64,000 nucleotides of DNA from positions 36,220-100,219 of the forward strand of contig NZ_JOHR01000023.1 in assembly GCF_000719775.1 (NCBI RefSeq). Reading direction: 5' to 3'. This document shows, piece by piece, positions 62,589-64,000 of this stretch. A program made the translations under genes and the position numbers. Every line of letters starts with the position of its first letter. Position 1 is the first letter of the stretch. The notes below the pieces were generated by a model. It was given only the letters and a program-made list of their open reading frames with translations. It was not told where the DNA came from and ran no database searches. Source of the DNA: Streptomyces sp. NRRL F-5135 (GTDB lineage Bacteria; Actinomycetota; Actinomycetes; Streptomycetales; Streptomycetaceae).

Positions 62589-63338
62589 ATGCGCGCACTG
62601 CGAATACTGCTGATACTCGTCGTGATCCTGGGCGGCCTGTTCACCGCCGCCGACCGCGCGGCGGTGTACTTCGCCGAGGGCGAGATCGCCGACCGGGTCA
62701 AGTCGAGCCAGGGCCTGAACTCGACCCCCGAGGTCTCCATCAAGGGCTTCCCGTTCCTCACCCAGGTGCTGGCGACCTCGCTGGACGAGGTGGACATCAG
62801 CCTCGACGGCGTCAGCGCGTCGGCGGACGGCCACGCGGTCCAGGTGACGGAGGTCAAGGCCGAACTCAGGGACGTCACGTTCAACAGCAGCTTCTCCGCC
62901 GCGACGGCCGCGCGGGCCACCGGCTCCGCCCACATCTCCTACGCGGACCTCGCGAAGTCCGCGCCGAAGGGCTCCACCATCGGCTACGCGGGCGCCGAAC
63001 GGGCCGCCAAGGGCCAGGTCAAGCTGACCGGCCGGCTGGCCGACGTCCTGGAGGGCGCGGGCATCTCGGTCCCGGAGCCCGTCAAGGCGCTGCTGGGAGA
63101 CAAAACGGCGAGCGCGTACAGCACGGTGTCGCTGGTGAACGGCGACACCGTCCGGCTGCGCTCCGCCGACCTCCCCACGGTGCCGATCCCCGGCCTGGAG
63201 GACCAGATCCGCGACGCCGTCGACTACGACCTCAAGATCGACGGTCTGCCGTCCACCATCAAGCTGGACCAGGTCACGGCGACGGAGGACGGCCTGCGCT
63301 TCTCGGGCGCGGGAACGAACGTCTCCCTGGCGGGCTGA
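62589..63338 (+). CDS. LmeA-like DUF2993 membrane-anchored protein (second)
   Basis: 249 residues. One N-terminal helix (ILLILVVILGGLFTAADRAAVYF), then the DUF2993 domain with VSIKGFPFLTQVLATSLDEVDISLDG, matching GFPFLTQ of the protein at 52199. The domain is exported and probably binds lipid. This shorter version lacks the 80-residue cytoplasmic region of the other. In S. coelicolor a homologue lies just before the thiosulfate sulfurtransferase gene (from memory). Confidence 0.85.
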   Translation: MRALRILLILVVILGGLFTAADRAAVYFAEGEIADRVKSSQGLNSTPEVSIKGFPFLTQVLATSLDEVDISLDGVSASADGHAVQVTEVKAELRDVTFNSSFSAATAARATGSAHISYADLAKSAPKGSTIGYAGAERAAKGQVKLTGRLADVLEGAGISVPEPVKALLGDKTASAYSTVSLVNGDTVRLRSADLPTVPIPGLEDQIRDAVDYDLKIDGLPSTIKLDQVTATEDGLRFSGAGTNVSLAG

Positions 63339-63680
63339 CCGCCCCCGGTTCGGACGAACCGTAGCCGACGGGGACCCCGTAGCCGACGCGGACGAACCGC
63401 CCGGCCGCACCGCCCCCGGCCGCGCGTACCGCCCCCGGCCGCGCGTACCGCCCCCGCCCGGACGCAGCGTGGTTTGGCGCGTCCCCGGCAGCGGGTAGCC
63501 GGATCGTGAGACGCCGGTGTCCGCTCCGTAGATGCGAAGCGGCCGACGCGGGCCCGCCCGGTCGCGCGCCGCCCCGCCCCGCCCGTACGGCGACGGCCAT
63601 GTCTCACATAACGGACGATGGCATCTCATCATGCGAGGCACCGGTGACACGGCGACCAGGACGTCCCTACGATCGGACCC
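63339..63680. other. Gap before the leader peptide: 19-bp repeats and promoter
   Basis: 342 bp. CGCCCCCGGCCGCGCGTAC is repeated exactly twice (63411-63429 and 63430-63448) plus a partial copy. CCGTAGCCGACG occurs twice near 63358-63388. The last 40 bp hold the leaderless promoter. No gene seen. Confidence 0.6.
63644..63680 (+). promoter_or_regulatory. Leaderless promoter of the Cys leader peptide
   Basis: A -35-like GTGACA (63644-63649), an 18-bp spacer and the -10 TACGAT (63668-63673) place the transcription start on or next to the A of the ATG at 63681. No ribosome site precedes that ATG, which fits a leaderless message. Confidence 0.6.
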
Positions 63681-63788
63681 ATGCAGTGCTTCATCAGCGG
63701 TCTCCGGCAGCGGGGACAGGCGGACCTCACCAAGCGGCGGGCAGTAGACCTGTGCCGCGTGGCCGCCATGCTCTGTCGCACCGTCTGA
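63681..63788 (+). CDS. Putative Cys-containing leader peptide (35 aa) for a downstream sulfur gene
   Basis: It starts MQCFISGLRQRGQADLTKRR and ends AVDLCRVAAMLCRTV. The RR-x-VDLCRVAxxLCR pattern is typical of the small leader peptides annotated upstream of sulfur-assimilation genes in Streptomyces and related to mycobacterial Cys-attenuation uORFs. Cys codons near the end would sense charged tRNA-Cys. A hairpin, GCGGGAC (63789-63795) with GTCCCGC (63803-63809), begins right after the stop and could be part of the switch. The controlled gene (a thiosulfate sulfurtransferase by synteny) lies outside the window. Confidence 0.7.
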   Translation: MQCFISGLRQRGQADLTKRRAVDLCRVAAMLCRTV

Positions 63789-63948
63789 GCGGGACCGTAC
63801 GCGTCCCGCCTTCCCCGTCGGCCCTCATTCCGATTCCGCGGCCCTTCGAGCACGTACCACGGCACACGCCGCACGGCTCGGGGCCGCACGGCGGGCCGCG
63901 TCCGCCCCGTACGCGGGGCCGCGCCCAGGGCCACACCCCGTGCCCGGA

Positions 63949-64000
<52 letters not shown>

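Overview
The window reads as Streptomyces (or a very close actinobacterial relative) chromosome. The DNA is roughly 70 percent GC, with strong third-position G/C bias, frequent GTG starts, many ATGA/GTGA stop-start overlaps and rare TTA codons. The central order msiK, nucleotidyltransferase, DoxX, rlmB, cysS, PPOX, ispF, ispD, carD, lipoprotein, phoP, phoR, phoU matches what I remember of the S. coelicolor core near SCO4228-SCO4240. The right end (two-component pair, protease, LacI, GlnR, hydrolase, MoaD, DUF2993) matches SCO4155-SCO4163. These parallels are from memory and were not searched.

Layout. 1-4144: end of a biosynthesis-like operon (methyltransferase tail, PLP cysteine-synthase-like enzyme, ATP-grasp ligase, MFS exporter) with overlapping stops and starts. 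4018-9482: two BlaI/M56 repressor-protease pairs bracket an NlpC/P60 peptidoglycan hydrolase and a serine beta-lactamase-like protein, and two nearly identical 13-bp dyads lie in the divergent promoter regions. 9559-12660: an apparent copper module (His/Met-rich membrane protein, DUF305 lipoprotein, multicopper oxidase). 12852-16261: cytochrome P450, an F420-NADPH-reductase-like enzyme, an SDR and a divergent TetR. 16583-33630: conserved core with tRNA-Thr, msiK, isoprenoid genes ispD/ispF, cysS, carD and the phosphate regulon (phoR-phoP divergent from phoU, with a PHO box between).

33857-43044 is the accessory zone. It holds a 49-aa Cys-rich protein, an aldo/keto reductase with a LuxR-type regulator, and a HigB/HigA-like toxin-antitoxin operon behind a perfect 24-bp inverted repeat. 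It also holds a 6.3-kb integrative element. A 23-bp direct repeat, one copy of which is the 3' end of gpmA, bounds this element (36703-36725 and 43022-43044). Paired 11-bp-spaced repeats that look like integrase arm sites lie just inside each end. The cargo is a lower-GC two-gene module: an 854-aa protein with an N-terminal PD-(D/E)xK/Cap4-like nuclease motif plus a P-loop STAND/NACHT-like NTPase, and a 357-aa protein of unknown function. This is the best candidate here for an undescribed (probably anti-phage) system. The integrase has been destroyed: its C-terminal half is fused in frame to the N-terminal half of an IS481-type transposase, so the element is probably stranded.

43021-64000: gpmA, an MFS transporter, a secreted dimethylformamidase-like protein, a membrane serine hydrolase, a NarL-type two-component system, a PI-PLC-like protein, DUF2993 proteins, an OmpR-type two-component system with a PDZ-less HtrA-like protease, LacI, glnR, an alpha/beta hydrolase, MoaD/ThiS, and finally a 35-aa Cys-containing leader peptide with a leaderless promoter. 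The sulfur gene that such a leader usually precedes lies beyond the window. The last 50 bases are nearly pure C and look like an assembly artefact.

A recurring feature is short, recent-looking tandem duplication (9 to 22 bp units) in intergenic gaps and protein linkers throughout the window.
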